DNA of 64,000 bases from Polynucleobacter sp. Tro8-14-1 (GCF_018881655.1 NZ_JACVPX010000006.1:124001-188000); one strand, 5' to 3'. Shown: positions 18,240 to 26,077, counted from the stretch's first letter. Notes: generated by a model from the letters alone, not told the origin. Numbers and translations: made by a program.

Positions 18240-19202
18240 TTACTTAATCATCCCGGCATTCTTCGCATCATCCATGGCTTGAGCTGTTTTCTCTTTCATG
18301 AATGTCGGCATCTTTGCCAATGGAATATCCACAATCACAAAGCCAGCATCTTCCAATTTCTTTTTAGTCTCGGGATCGGCATTGAGCTGTGCGAAGTAGT
18401 CAGACATCTTTTGCTGCAATACCAGCGGGGTTGCTTTGGGCACGGCAACGCCACGATAGGCGCCGTCTACCCAGCTCAATCCCAGTTCTTTAAAGGTTGG
18501 CACGTCTGGTAGAGTGGGATTACGTTTCTCGGTAGCGATTGCCAGTGTGCGCACCTTACCTTTTTGCTGAATAGCCAAAGGTAGATAACCCATCGCGCCA
18601 TCAACGTGCATCCCAATCAAGGCGGTAATCAAATCACCCGTACCTTTAAAGGGAACGTAAGTAATTTTGACGCCAGCCAGTTTATTGAGGCGCTCGACTG
18701 CCATGTGGTTGGCTGAGAACTGTGCAGATCCAGCAAGCGTCATCTTGCCAGGATCTTTTTTGGCGGCCGCAATAAATTCTTGATAGGTCTTGTAGGGACT
18801 ATCTGCAGACACCATCAAAGCATCAGGGGTGAAGTGGTAGTAGTAGATCGCATTAATATCTTCGGTCTTGTACTGAATCCCCTCCTGTAGCGGCTGCAAG
18901 ATAGTGTGGGGGATATTCACGCCCACTACCGTTGTACCGTCAGCGGGATAGGTATTCATAGTGCTCCATACCAATGCGCCACCAGCACCAGCACGATTCA
19001 TGACCACCATCGGCTGCTTAAATTTCTTGGCAGAGATGTCGGCTTGATAGCGCGCTACTAAATCAGACTCGCCGGCAGCAGGAAAGGGGATGATGTACTG
19101 AATGGTTCTATCGGGGAAGGGTTGAGCATGCGCGCCGGATAACAAGCCAAGTGAGACCAGGCCAATACTCAGTAATCCACTTAGTAATTTAAACAGTTTC
19201 AT
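18240..19202 (-). CDS. Bug/TctC family solute-binding receptor
   Basis: 320 residues with an N-terminal signal peptide (cleavage near AHA-QPFP). Features of tripartite tricarboxylate transporter receptors: FPDRTIQYIIPFPAAGESDLVAR, the VVMNRAGAGGALVWS segment, and VPTFKELGLSWVDGAYRGVAVP. It is a periplasmic binding protein for a carboxylate. It overlaps the stop of the tartrate-dehydrogenase gene by 4 nt, so tartrate or a related dicarboxylate is a reasonable but unproven ligand. No TctA/TctB membrane subunits are present here, an 'orphan' arrangement common in Burkholderiales. Confidence 0.9.
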   Translation of the reverse strand: MKLFKLLSGLLSIGLVSLGLLSGAHAQPFPDRTIQYIIPFPAAGESDLVARYQADISAKKFKQPMVVMNRAGAGGALVWSTMNTYPADGTTVVGVNIPHTILQPLQEGIQYKTEDINAIYYYHFTPDALMVSADSPYKTYQEFIAAAKKDPGKMTLAGSAQFSANHMAVERLNKLAGVKITYVPFKGTGDLITALIGMHVDGAMGYLPLAIQQKGKVRTLAIATEKRNPTLPDVPTFKELGLSWVDGAYRGVAVPKATPLVLQQKMSDYFAQLNADPETKKKLEDAGFVIVDIPLAKMPTFMKEKTAQAMDDAKNAGMIK

Positions 19203-20266
19203 TTAGAAATCTCCTCAATGACTGCATTAGTAACATCACTCATCATGGCTGTGCCGCCTAAATCACGAGTGTGCAACTTAGGATTGGCTGTCACTTTTTC
19301 AATGGCTGCCATTAACTTTGCACCGAGCGCTTTTTCACCCAGGAAGTCGAGCATCATCACTGCTGACCAGAAGGTGCCAATTGGATTGGCAAGACCTTTA
19401 CCCATAATGTCAAAAGCAGAACCATGAATCGGTTCAAACATGGATGGGTAACGACGCTCTGGATCCAGGTTGGCAGTTGGTGCGATACCTAAGCTGCCGG
19501 CTAGGGCAGCTGCTAAATCACTGAGGACATCAGCATGCAAGTTGGTAGCAACGATGGTGTCTAAAGATTCTGGCCGATTGACCATGCGCGCAGTAGCAGC
19601 GTCAACCAATTCTTTATCCCAAGTGACATCCGGAAAATCTTTGGCAACAATATTAGCGATCTCATCCCACATCACCATGCCATGACGTTGTGCGTTGGAT
19701 TTGGTAATCACAGTCAGATGCTTGCGAGGGCGTGACTGCGCTAACTTAAAGGCGAAGCGCTGTACACGTTCCACTCCAACGCGAGTCATGATGCTCATAT
19801 CAGAGGCTACTTCAATAGGATGACCTTGATGGGCTCTGCCACCTACACCAGAGTATTCGCCTTCAGAGTTCTCGCGCACAATCACCCAATCGAGTTGTCC
19901 CGGCTTGCAGTTACGTAGTGGTGTTGCGATACCAGGAAGAATGCGCGTAGGGCGTACGTTTGCATATTGATCAAAGCCTTGGCAGATTTTGAGACGCAGG
20001 CCCCACAAAGTAATGTGATCTGGAATCTTAGGGTCGCCAGCAGAGCCGAACAAAATTGCATCTTTAGAACGCAAAGGTTCGAGACCATCCTCGGGCATCA
20101 TGATGCCGTGCTTGCGGTAGTAATCGCCGCCCCAATCAAAGTGCTCGAATTGGAAAGCGACTTCAGGATATTTTTTGCTTAAGGCATTTAATACCTTCTC
20201 GCACTCCGGGATTACTTCTTTGCCAATGCCGTCGCCTGGGACGGACGCAATCTTATACGTCTTCAT
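19199..20266 (-). CDS. ttuC: Tartrate dehydrogenase/decarboxylase family (isopropylmalate DH-like)
   Basis: 355 residues of the beta-decarboxylating dehydrogenase superfamily. It starts with the PGDGIGKEV nucleotide-site motif; substrate/metal residues appear in VRENSEGEYSGVGGR, and ITKSNAQRHGMVMWDE and NLHADVLSDLAAALAGSLGIAP carry the conserved Lys and Asp. The WGLRLKICQGFDQYANVRP and FDWGGDYYRKHG segments fit tartrate dehydrogenase (TtuC) rather than LeuB. Expected to oxidise or decarboxylate tartrate/D-malate using NAD and divalent metal. The paired Bug receptor suggests import and use of such acids. It is transcribed away from umuDC. Confidence 0.82.
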   Translation of the reverse strand: MKTYKIASVPGDGIGKEVIPECEKVLNALSKKYPEVAFQFEHFDWGGDYYRKHGIMMPEDGLEPLRSKDAILFGSAGDPKIPDHITLWGLRLKICQGFDQYANVRPTRILPGIATPLRNCKPGQLDWVIVRENSEGEYSGVGGRAHQGHPIEVASDMSIMTRVGVERVQRFAFKLAQSRPRKHLTVITKSNAQRHGMVMWDEIANIVAKDFPDVTWDKELVDAATARMVNRPESLDTIVATNLHADVLSDLAAALAGSLGIAPTANLDPERRYPSMFEPIHGSAFDIMGKGLANPIGTFWSAVMMLDFLGEKALGAKLMAAIEKVTANPKLHTRDLGGTAMMSDVTNAVIEEISK

Positions 20267-20402
20267 ATGTCTCCTACTGTTCTTTTTATATGAGCTACTG
20301 GATCACTTGCACAGTAACTTCTGGGATCATTATGCAATTCCTTGGGGGGTAATATGAGTAGGGTCAACTCGGGGTTTATGACTAGTGAGGTCGAGAAAAA
20401 GG

Positions 20403-20429
20403 AGGGGGCGGGAGGGGGCTCATAGCCCC
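20403..20429. other. G-rich tract with hairpin between ttuC and umuD
   Basis: Within the 228-bp divergent gap, 20401-20418 contains runs of 2, 5, 3 and 5 G separated by single bases, unusual in this AT-leaning background. The last run also pairs with downstream C: GGGGCT (20415-20420) / AGCCCC (20424-20429). It could form a hairpin or quadruplex; its function is unknown. Confidence 0.4.
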
Positions 20430-20469
20430 AAAACAACAAAAATAAGGCCATTTTTGCGGTTTTTACATA

Positions 20470-20489
20470 TACTGTATAAACATACAGTA
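20470..20489 (+). promoter_or_regulatory. LexA box and umuDC promoter
   Basis: TACTGTATAAACATACAGTA is a palindrome with 8-bp perfect arms and matches the LexA consensus CTGT-N8-ACAG exactly (20472-20487). The centre doubles as a TATAAA -10 element (20475-20480) with a TTGCGG-like -35 at 20454-20459 (15-nt spacer). LexA binding would directly block polymerase. The first ATG of umuD lies only 5 nt downstream. Confidence 0.92.
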
Positions 20490-20494
20490 TATTA

Positions 20495-20986
20495 ATGACT
20501 ATGACGCAAGTAATGAACCCCGCAAAAGTAACCCTGAGTCAGGCGCCACAAGCCTTGGCAGGCCATTTTGCTGCCTATGAGCTCAAGCTCCTAAGCCATC
20601 GGATGTCAGCTGGATTCCCTAGTCCAGCGGCAGATTACGCCGAAGACGGCCTCGATCTGAATCATTACCTCGTCCAGAACAAGCCGGCCACCTTCATGTT
20701 TACCGTGAAGGGGGATTCCATGCTGGGCGCGGGGATTTGCGATGGCGATAAGGTCGTTGTTGATAAAGCCCTTAAGCCAAAACATAAAGACATCGTGGTT
20801 GCCGTAGTGGATAGCGAGTACACCATCAAGCGTCTTTATCAGTTGCGCGGCCGTATTGAGCTCCAGCCAGAAAACCAAAACTATCAACCCATTACCTTTA
20901 ATGAAGGCAGCGAGCTGCAAATCTGGGGTGTAGTGGTTGGGGTAGTGCGTAAGTACAGCAATGCCAGTGGCAGAAATGGGAAGTGA
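20495..20986 (+). CDS. umuD: UmuD, SOS mutagenesis subunit / autoprotease
   Basis: 163 residues. The RecA-stimulated self-cleavage site is Ala39-Gly40 in [12 protein letters not shown], equivalent to the E. coli Cys-Gly site. The catalytic Ser75 is in GDSML and Lys112 in SEYTIKRLY, with the same 37-residue spacing as E. coli UmuD. Cleaved UmuD' joins UmuC to form DNA polymerase V. The N-terminal arm is about 15 residues longer than in E. coli if translation begins at 20495; ATGs at 20501 and 20513 would shorten it. No Shine-Dalgarno precedes any of them, so start choice is uncertain and the mRNA may be nearly leaderless. Confidence 0.95.
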   Translation: MTMTQVMNPAKVTLSQAPQALAGHFAAYELKLLSHRMSAGFPSPAADYAEDGLDLNHYLVQNKPATFMFTVKGDSMLGAGICDGDKVVVDKALKPKHKDIVVAVVDSEYTIKRLYQLRGRIELQPENQNYQPITFNEGSELQIWGVVVGVVRKYSNASGRNGK

Positions 20987-20987
20987 G

Positions 20988-22304
20988 ATGAGCTCCAATT
21001 TACAAACTACACCAACTCCACTTTTTGCACTCGTGGACGTAAACAACTTCTACGTTTCTTGTGAGCGTGTATTTCAGCCCAAGTTGGAAGAAGTGCCGAT
21101 GGTCGTGTTATCTAATAACGATGGCTGCGCTGTAGCGCGTAGTGCTGAAGTCAAAGCGCTTGGCGTGAAGATGGGAACACCTTGGTTTCAGATGAAGGAC
21201 TTGGCCAAGCAGCATGGTATTCAGGCTTACTCGTCTAATTACACCTTGTATGGCGACATGAGTAGTCGTGTAGTTGAGGTGCTGAGAGCATTCACGCCAA
21301 ACCTAGAGGTTTACAGCATCGACGAGAGCTTTTTACAAATCGAGACAGCCTTAAAACAATATCAAGACACGATTGAATTAGGTCAAAAGATCAAACAGGA
21401 AGTGAAGGATACCACTGGCTTGCCAGTCTGCGTGGGTATTGGTGCCAGCAAAACCTTAGCTAAGTTAGCCAATCACTTGGCTAAGAAGCATAAGCAGTTC
21501 GTTGGCGTATGTGATGTCAACGGTATGGCAAAAGAAGAGCTCTACCAGTGGATGAGCGAGACTGAGGTGGGCGAGGTCTGGGGTGTTGGTAAACAAATTG
21601 CCAAGAAACTCAAAGCTCAAAACATTCAGAGTGTATTTGATCTTTTGCAAGCCTCACCACAAGCAATGCGTCAACAGTTTGGCGTAGTGATGGAGCGTCT
21701 CTGTTATGAGTTGCGTGGTACATCCTGCCTGCAGTTAGAGGAAGTGGCGCCGGCCAAGCAACAAATCATTGCTTCACGCAGTTTTGGAAAGTTGGTTACT
21801 AGTCAGGTAGAGCTTGCGGAATCCGTTGCTACCCATGTAGCCCGAGCAGCTGAAAAGCTCAGAACCCAAAACAGTACTGCGGGCGCGCTCACGGTATTTA
21901 TTCAGACCAATCCGTTTAAGCAAAACGAACCACAGCATCACCAGAGTGTCACTATTCCATTGGCAGACCCAACAGATAACACGCTGACATTAACCAATGC
22001 AGCCTTGGCAGGCCTTAAGCAAATCTATCAAGCGAACTTCCGCTACAAGAAGGCCGGGGTCATTCTGAATCTCATTAGTGATAAGCCCACAGCCCAGCAA
22101 TCCTTGTTTGAGGATATCGAAACTAAAGGCAAATCAGCACACCTCATGAAAGCGGTGGATGAGATCAACATGCGCTTTGGCAATGCATTCATCAGATCTG
22201 CAGCCGCAGGAACCAATGGTACTAAAGAAGAGTGGCAGATGAGATCAAACAATCGGTCGCCGAACTATACGACTAAGTGGGATGAGTTACCGGTAGCAAG
22301 ATAA
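20988..22304 (+). CDS. umuC: UmuC, Y-family DNA polymerase V catalytic subunit
   Basis: 438 residues from ATG 20988. This start lies 1 nt after the umuD stop with GGGAAG just upstream; in-frame ATGs at 20961 and 20976 inside umuD are less likely. Y-family motifs: [17 protein letters not shown] (first catalytic Asp), YSIDESFL (second acidic pair), [19 protein letters not shown], and [12 protein letters not shown] in the thumb helix-hairpin-helix. The C-terminal domain has the DUF4113-like tail ([13 protein letters not shown] and following), typical of plasmid and chromosomal UmuC. It performs translesion synthesis during the SOS response and is co-transcribed with umuD. Confidence 0.96.
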   Translation: MSSNLQTTPTPLFALVDVNNFYVSCERVFQPKLEEVPMVVLSNNDGCAVARSAEVKALGVKMGTPWFQMKDLAKQHGIQAYSSNYTLYGDMSSRVVEVLRAFTPNLEVYSIDESFLQIETALKQYQDTIELGQKIKQEVKDTTGLPVCVGIGASKTLAKLANHLAKKHKQFVGVCDVNGMAKEELYQWMSETEVGEVWGVGKQIAKKLKAQNIQSVFDLLQASPQAMRQQFGVVMERLCYELRGTSCLQLEEVAPAKQQIIASRSFGKLVTSQVELAESVATHVARAAEKLRTQNSTAGALTVFIQTNPFKQNEPQHHQSVTIPLADPTDNTLTLTNAALAGLKQIYQANFRYKKAGVILNLISDKPTAQQSLFEDIETKGKSAHLMKAVDEINMRFGNAFIRSAAAGTNGTKEEWQMRSNNRSPNYTTKWDELPVAR

Positions 22305-22368
22305 AGAATTCAGCAACAAAAAAGCAATTAATCAATAACACGTAACAACGCATAAAGAGGAGAAGCAA

Positions 22369-22500
22369 ATGGACTTACTAAACAACTTCAACGGAATTTC
22401 TCTCGTAGCCATCATGGTTTTGTCTTACTGCGCAGTATTGAAAAATACTAAGCGTCATGAAAGCGCAACAAAACAAGTCTTTAATCGTAAATATCAGTAA
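22369..22500 (+). CDS. Putative 43-residue small membrane protein in the umuDC transcript
   Basis: ATG at 22369 preceded by a strong AAAGAGGAGA ribosome-binding site (about 5 nt spacing). The product begins MDLLNNFNGISLVAIM, has one hydrophobic helix (about residues 9-23) and a basic, polar C-terminal half (KNTKRHESATKQVFNRKYQ). It follows umuC by 64 nt with no terminator between and is followed by a hairpin, so it would be SOS-induced together with polymerase V. No known small-protein family is recognised. Size, RBS and composition make it more convincing than a chance frame. Confidence 0.55.
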   Translation: MDLLNNFNGISLVAIMVLSYCAVLKNTKRHESATKQVFNRKYQ

Positions 22501-22522
22501 AGAACAAGCAGTAGGCCTGGAA

Positions 22523-22556
22523 GGGGAATAAGGAAATCACGGATTCCTTATTCCCT
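22523..22556. terminator. Strong hairpin closing the umuDC unit
   Basis: GGGAATAAGGAA (22524-22535) pairs perfectly with TTCCTTATTCCC (22544-22555), 12 bp with an 8-nt loop. No T tract follows on the plus strand, so it may be an mRNA 3'-end stabiliser or a weak terminator. It lies between convergent genes. Confidence 0.6.
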
Positions 22557-22567
22557 AGTAAAGGCTA

Positions 22568-23227
22568 TTACTTGGCTTCTAAAGCTTTGCGCAAATAACC
22601 AGAGACGTTGTCTTGGCGTAGTAGCCATTGCTTGTAATCACTGGGCACTTGGCTAATGAGCTCACCCTTATGTTTGCCATAAGGCATGGTCATTGGAATT
22701 CTGGCTTTCTCGGACATCTCCCATAAAGCATCCAAAGAAATGGGGTGTAACTTATCGATAATTTGAGCAACAATTTTTGAGCAGATCCATACATCAGCTA
22801 AGGCGCTATGCGCATTGCGTAATTGATCTCTAGCGGTATCGCGTTCAAAGTAATAGAGCAGAGCGCTTTGCGTATGACTATCCAAATCAGGCCACAGACT
22901 ACGCGCCAGTGCCAGAGTGCAAATGCGTTTGACCTCAGGGCCGCCAATCGCAACCCAATCAAAATCAATATTGTGGCCAATGAGATATTTAGTGCCGGCC
23001 GGCAATCGAAAGGAGCTGCTTGCTGGGCAATTGACCAATTCCTCATCCATGATGTGGTGGGTGGCAAGTGCACCCAGGCTAATAGGCTTACCTGGGTTGT
23101 AACGTTGCACCCAAGGGTTGCCTACTTCAAATGGATTAAGTGAGGTGACATCAAGTGAGGCGGCTTCAATAATGACAGCATCATTTTTATCGGTTGCTTC
23201 TACATCGAAAATAATGGCTTGGGGCAT
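22568..23227 (-). CDS. ExoX-like DEDDh 3'-5' exonuclease
   Basis: 219 residues. Exonuclease motifs: ExoI FDVEATD, ExoII LIGHNIDFDW, ExoIII HSALADV (the DEDDh His and Asp). The C-terminal part (MPYGKHKGELISQVPSDYKQWLLRQ) is the DUF3820-type module often fused to ExoX-like nucleases. E. coli ExoX degrades DNA ends in mismatch repair and frameshift avoidance; the same general role is expected. It lies convergent to the SOS unit and divergent from the rhodanese gene. Confidence 0.87.
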   Translation of the reverse strand: MPQAIIFDVEATDKNDAVIIEAASLDVTSLNPFEVGNPWVQRYNPGKPISLGALATHHIMDEELVNCPASSSFRLPAGTKYLIGHNIDFDWVAIGGPEVKRICTLALARSLWPDLDSHTQSALLYYFERDTARDQLRNAHSALADVWICSKIVAQIIDKLHPISLDALWEMSEKARIPMTMPYGKHKGELISQVPSDYKQWLLRQDNVSGYLRKALEAK

Positions 23228-23412
23228 AGGAGTCTATTAGGATTGAATCGTCCTATTGTGCCTCGAATTAAGTTGCTCAATTGATATTGAATAAAAGCCA
23301 CATACCCAAAACCATATCAATTGCTCGTTTTGTACGGAGATCACTTGTGGGTAAGCGTTGGTTTATCATTAATTTATCGCTTATTCACTCATATTTAATC
23401 CAAGGAAGTATC

Positions 23413-24402
23413 GTGAAATCACTATTGGCAATCATTTTGACATCTATTTTTTCTATGGCATTCGCTCAGCAAAAAACAGCCATTATTCAAACAGATCAGA
23501 TGCAGCAGGCAATTGCTCGCGGTGCGATTATTTGGGATGTACGCGATGAAAAAAGTTACTTAGACGGCCACATCCCAGGGGCAATCAATATTGGTGAGGT
23601 CGGTAACGTACTGCGTGATCCAAATAAAGAAGACTACATCCCTACAGAACAAATTCAAAAGATTTTTAACGCTGCTGGTTTAGATGTGAATAAAGATGTT
23701 GTGGTTTATGGTGCACGCGGCAATCCATACACTTATTTTGGTCTGTATACCATTAATTATTTTGGTGGAAAAGATGCGCAGATTTACCATGATGGTATTG
23801 ATGGCTGGAAACAAGCTGGCCTGCCAATTCAAAAAGAGCGCCAAACCTTACCGCCAGTGTCCGTAGTACTAGTACCGCAGCCTCAATTGGTTGTTAGTAA
23901 TGAGGAGATGCTCAAGCTTGCTCAGTCGAAATCCGTGCAAATCATTGATGCCAGAACGCCCGACGAGTTCTCCGGTAAGGATGTGCGTACGATTCGGGGT
24001 GGCCATATTCCCAATGCCACCAATATCCCGTTCGAGGACAATTGGCAAGACCCAGCAACTGCGACCAAGCTAGGCAAGAAACAAGTTGCTGATAACTCTG
24101 GCATGGCGCTAAAAAATCAAATAGATTTAAAAAAACTGTATGCCAATCTAGATCCTGATAAAGAAACCGTGGTCTATTGCCAAAGTGGTGTGCGGGCCTC
24201 TGAGACTGCCACAGTACTTAAGTCTTTGGGCTTTAAGAAGGTCAAGGTATATGACTCGTCATGGCTGGGCTGGGGTAACAACCTCAAAGCGCCAGTTGCC
24301 GATGAGACTTTCTTAAACGTTGGTGCGCTTAATGCAAAGATGACTGCAATGCAAAATAAAATCAATCAGCTAGAAGAAGCCTTAAAAAATAAAAATAACT
24401 AA
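23413..24402 (+). CDS. Exported tandem-rhodanese sulfurtransferase
   Basis: 329 residues from GTG 23413, chosen because AAGGAAG lies 7 nt upstream and translation there gives a clean signal peptide (VKSLLAIILTSIFSMAFA-QQ). Two rhodanese domains: N-terminal (WDVRDEKSYLDGHIPGAINI) with Ala where the catalytic Cys should be (VVVYGARGNPYTYFG), and C-terminal with active-site CQSGVRAS (Cys256). One inactive plus one active domain is the standard thiosulfate/3-mercaptopyruvate sulfurtransferase pattern. It ends with a short coiled-coil-like helix (MTAMQNKINQLEEALKNK). Periplasmic; sulfur acceptor unknown. Confidence 0.88.
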   Translation: MKSLLAIILTSIFSMAFAQQKTAIIQTDQMQQAIARGAIIWDVRDEKSYLDGHIPGAINIGEVGNVLRDPNKEDYIPTEQIQKIFNAAGLDVNKDVVVYGARGNPYTYFGLYTINYFGGKDAQIYHDGIDGWKQAGLPIQKERQTLPPVSVVLVPQPQLVVSNEEMLKLAQSKSVQIIDARTPDEFSGKDVRTIRGGHIPNATNIPFEDNWQDPATATKLGKKQVADNSGMALKNQIDLKKLYANLDPDKETVVYCQSGVRASETATVLKSLGFKKVKVYDSSWLGWGNNLKAPVADETFLNVGALNAKMTAMQNKINQLEEALKNKNN

Positions 24403-24638
24403 TTTATCGAGTTGCTGATTTAGATGACACACTGGTTCTGCATGATGTAAGCAGCAGTCAAGCCATCATTCATGCGCAAGAAAGTAACGCAAGGCCGCAA
24501 TACCGATTCACAAAAGTAATTTTGATAGGCATGGCGTAGGAGGGTCTAATGCTTTCCTAGGATCATTTCATCCTTCATCTCTACTCACCACATTCTTAAG
24601 TCTCTACGCTGAAACTTTCTATATTTAGGAGATCAGCT
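24403..24638. other. Gene-free stretch before the nucleotidyltransferase island
   Basis: Part of a 451-bp gap between the rhodanese and nucleotidyltransferase genes. I see no protein frame with a ribosome-binding site and no clear RNA fold in these 236 bases. The next part of the gap holds a small frame and an inverted repeat, listed separately. Confidence 0.5.
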
Positions 24639-24770
24639 TTGCGAGTTTCTATTGAGTGTTCTCACAGGCAGCTACAGCTATTTAAGATCCAGCTAGACGC
24701 TAGAACGGTTCTAGTTTTGGCAATCATTTGGATGATTTGGGGAATATTGAGGATTCTGAAGGTCTTTTAG
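24639..24770 (+). CDS. Putative 43-residue small membrane protein
   Basis: TTG at 24639 is preceded by AGGAGA with 6-nt spacing (24627-24632), an excellent ribosome-binding site. The product (MRVSIECSHRQLQLFKIQ...) has a polar N-terminal half, then a strongly hydrophobic Trp-containing helix (VLVLAIIWMIWGILRIL) and ends KVF. No known family is recognised. It lies 83 bp upstream of the winged-helix/nucleotidyltransferase gene and just before the inverted repeat. It may be real or a chance frame; the RBS and single clean helix favour the former. Confidence 0.4.
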   Translation: MRVSIECSHRQLQLFKIQLDARTVLVLAIIWMIWGILRILKVF

Positions 24771-24791
24771 ACCCCTCATTTGATTTGGTCT

Positions 24792-24837
24792 TAATGTTGC
24801 TTTAAAAGCTACTATAGTTGCTAATAAAGCAACATTA
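24792..24837. promoter_or_regulatory. 13-bp perfect inverted repeat, candidate operator
   Basis: TAATGTTGCTTTA (24792-24804) and TAAAGCAACATTA (24825-24837) are perfect inverted copies with a 20-bp spacer, centre to centre about three helical turns. The spacer contains TATAGT (24813-24818), a plausible -10. The repeat ends 16 nt before the start of a gene encoding a winged-helix domain, so autorepression is a natural inference. Confidence 0.65.
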
Positions 24838-24853
24838 GTGCAATATTTAGGGT

Positions 24854-25483
24854 ATGTCGACACTCTCATCCGTACTTTTCACCGAATATCGCAGCCGTGT
24901 ATTGGGCTTGCTTCTTCTTCATCCAGAGCGCTCCTACTATTTGCGTGAAATTGCTCGACTCACTGCAACCGTGCCAGGCACTCTCAAACGGGAAATGGAT
25001 AAGTTGTTAGAAGTGGGTTTACTTACGATTCAGAAAGTAGGCAATCAAAATCATTACCAAGCAAATCAAGAGTGTCCAATTTACGTAGACCTTGCCAATG
25101 TTTTGCGAAAGACAAGTGGCTTAAGTGATGTATTGATTACTGCCTTGTTACCTTTAAGTGAAAAAATACAAAGCGCGTTTGTATTTGGATCAGTTGCGAG
25201 TGGAAAGGTAAATGCTAAAAGTGACATTGATCTCATGTTTATTGGTGGAGTAAGTTATGCAGAAGTTGTTCTGCTGTTGCATCCCTTGCAAGAGCAATTG
25301 GGAAGAGAGATTAACCCTAAGGTCTATGCTGCTAAAGAGTGGAGCAGGTTGGTGAAAGATAATGGAGCCTTCATCCATGATGTATTGAGCAAGCCAAAGC
25401 TCTTCATTATTGGGGATGAGCAACAACTCCACACTAATGAGGCCTCAGATCACCCTACAAAATCTAGTCGGAATCAGTCTTGA
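24854..25483 (+). CDS. Winged-helix / MNT nucleotidyltransferase fusion protein
   Basis: 209 residues. Residues about 12-72 form a winged helix-turn-helix (SRVLGLLLLHPERSYYLREIARLT, PGTLKREMDKLLEVGLL, GNQNHYQAN). Residues about 105-180 form a minimal nucleotidyltransferase with the GSX10DXD active site (GSVASGKVNAKSDIDLMFIG; Gly112-Ser113, Asp124, Asp126). In MNT/HEPN toxin-antitoxin systems the nucleotidyltransferase inactivates the HEPN RNase by AMP addition; here a DNA-binding domain is fused to it. The start is ATG at 24854 with TTTAGGG-type spacing. It overlaps the HEPN-like gene. Confidence 0.8.
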   Translation: MSTLSSVLFTEYRSRVLGLLLLHPERSYYLREIARLTATVPGTLKREMDKLLEVGLLTIQKVGNQNHYQANQECPIYVDLANVLRKTSGLSDVLITALLPLSEKIQSAFVFGSVASGKVNAKSDIDLMFIGGVSYAEVVLLLHPLQEQLGREINPKVYAAKEWSRLVKDNGAFIHDVLSKPKLFIIGDEQQLHTNEASDHPTKSSRNQS

Positions 25484-25868
25484 TTCAATAGAAATCGATC
25501 GCTTAATGATTCGCAGGCTCATTGAAGCTGCGCAGTCGAGTTTGCAAGACGCTAAATTAAAAACCATTAGCAATGAAAGTCGTTTTGATTTAGCTTATAA
25601 AGCTATTATGCAAATGTCCAAAGCAGCATTGCAAGCAAAAGGCTATAGGGTGCTAACTAGTAAGCCAGGACATCATCAGCTCATGTTGCAGGCATTGCCC
25701 TTAACTATCGGTCTGGATAAAACTAGACTCATATTGCTCGATCAGTTGCGCAAGCAAAGAAACGCTATCGATTATTCAGGAGATCTAGTTTCAGATGCAT
25801 TGACGTCAGAAGCAATTACGCAGGCAGAAAGTTTATTAACGCTAGTTAAGGATCGTTTCCGAAGCTGA
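25416..25868 (+). CDS. HEPN-like protein, probable partner of the nucleotidyltransferase
   Basis: 150 residues if starting at ATG 25416, or 143 from ATG 25437; neither has a convincing ribosome-binding site, and both lie inside the end of the previous gene (68- or 47-nt overlap), implying coupling. It is all-helical by composition, with the HEPN-type pattern FDLAYKAIMQMSKAALQAKGYRVLTSKPGHH early and LRKQRNAIDYSG late. The RNA-cleaving HEPN motif is R-X(4-6)-H; here the sequence is R-N-A-I-D-Y without the His, as in the R-N-x-x-x-Y HEPN subgroup, so RNase activity is uncertain. It could be a toxin, a degenerate one, or a substrate-binding HEPN. Confidence 0.68.
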   Translation: MSNNSTLMRPQITLQNLVGISLDSIEIDRLMIRRLIEAAQSSLQDAKLKTISNESRFDLAYKAIMQMSKAALQAKGYRVLTSKPGHHQLMLQALPLTIGLDKTRLILLDQLRKQRNAIDYSGDLVSDALTSEAITQAESLLTLVKDRFRS

Positions 25869-25971
25869 AGGCAGGGCTGCTTTTGCTAAGAAATTAAAAG
25901 AGAATTCAGGGGAGCGGGGGGGGGCTAAAAAGCTACAGAAGTAAGCCGGCTTGGTCTTAGGGCATTCCATT

Positions 25972-26077
25972 GGGGAGGGTGGATGAGCCAAACCCCCGGC
26001 ACTGGCAGAAATTGGGTTTGGCTGCTTCGTTCCCGACCTGACCAGGTTATCCAACCCACCATGCGGGGAGGCCCATC
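25972..26077 (-). ncRNA. ffs: 4.5S signal recognition particle RNA (small type)
   Basis: On the minus strand this contains the conserved SRP domain IV: CCTGGTCAGGTCGGGAACG then AAGCAGCC, close to the E. coli CAGGTCAGGTCCGGAAGG...AAGCAGCC. The flanks pair into a long hairpin (GGATGGGCCTCCCCGC at the 5' side against CATCCACCCTCCCC at the 3' side). The RNA binds Ffh for co-translational membrane targeting. Ends are set from pairing and are approximate. A TAAAAT -10 candidate (26085-26090, minus) puts the transcription start near 26078. Divergent placement beside dnaX is common in betaproteobacteria. Confidence 0.93.

Noticed and set aside
23281..23412. N-terminal extension of the rhodanese gene
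   Set aside because: The GTG at 23413 has a proper ribosome-binding site and gives a clean signal peptide; the extension would bury it.
25905..25925. Ten-base G run before ffs as a possible regulatory tract
   Set aside because: Single homopolymer-like run downstream of ffs, no partner sequence or conserved context; possibly hypervariable but nothing more can be said.
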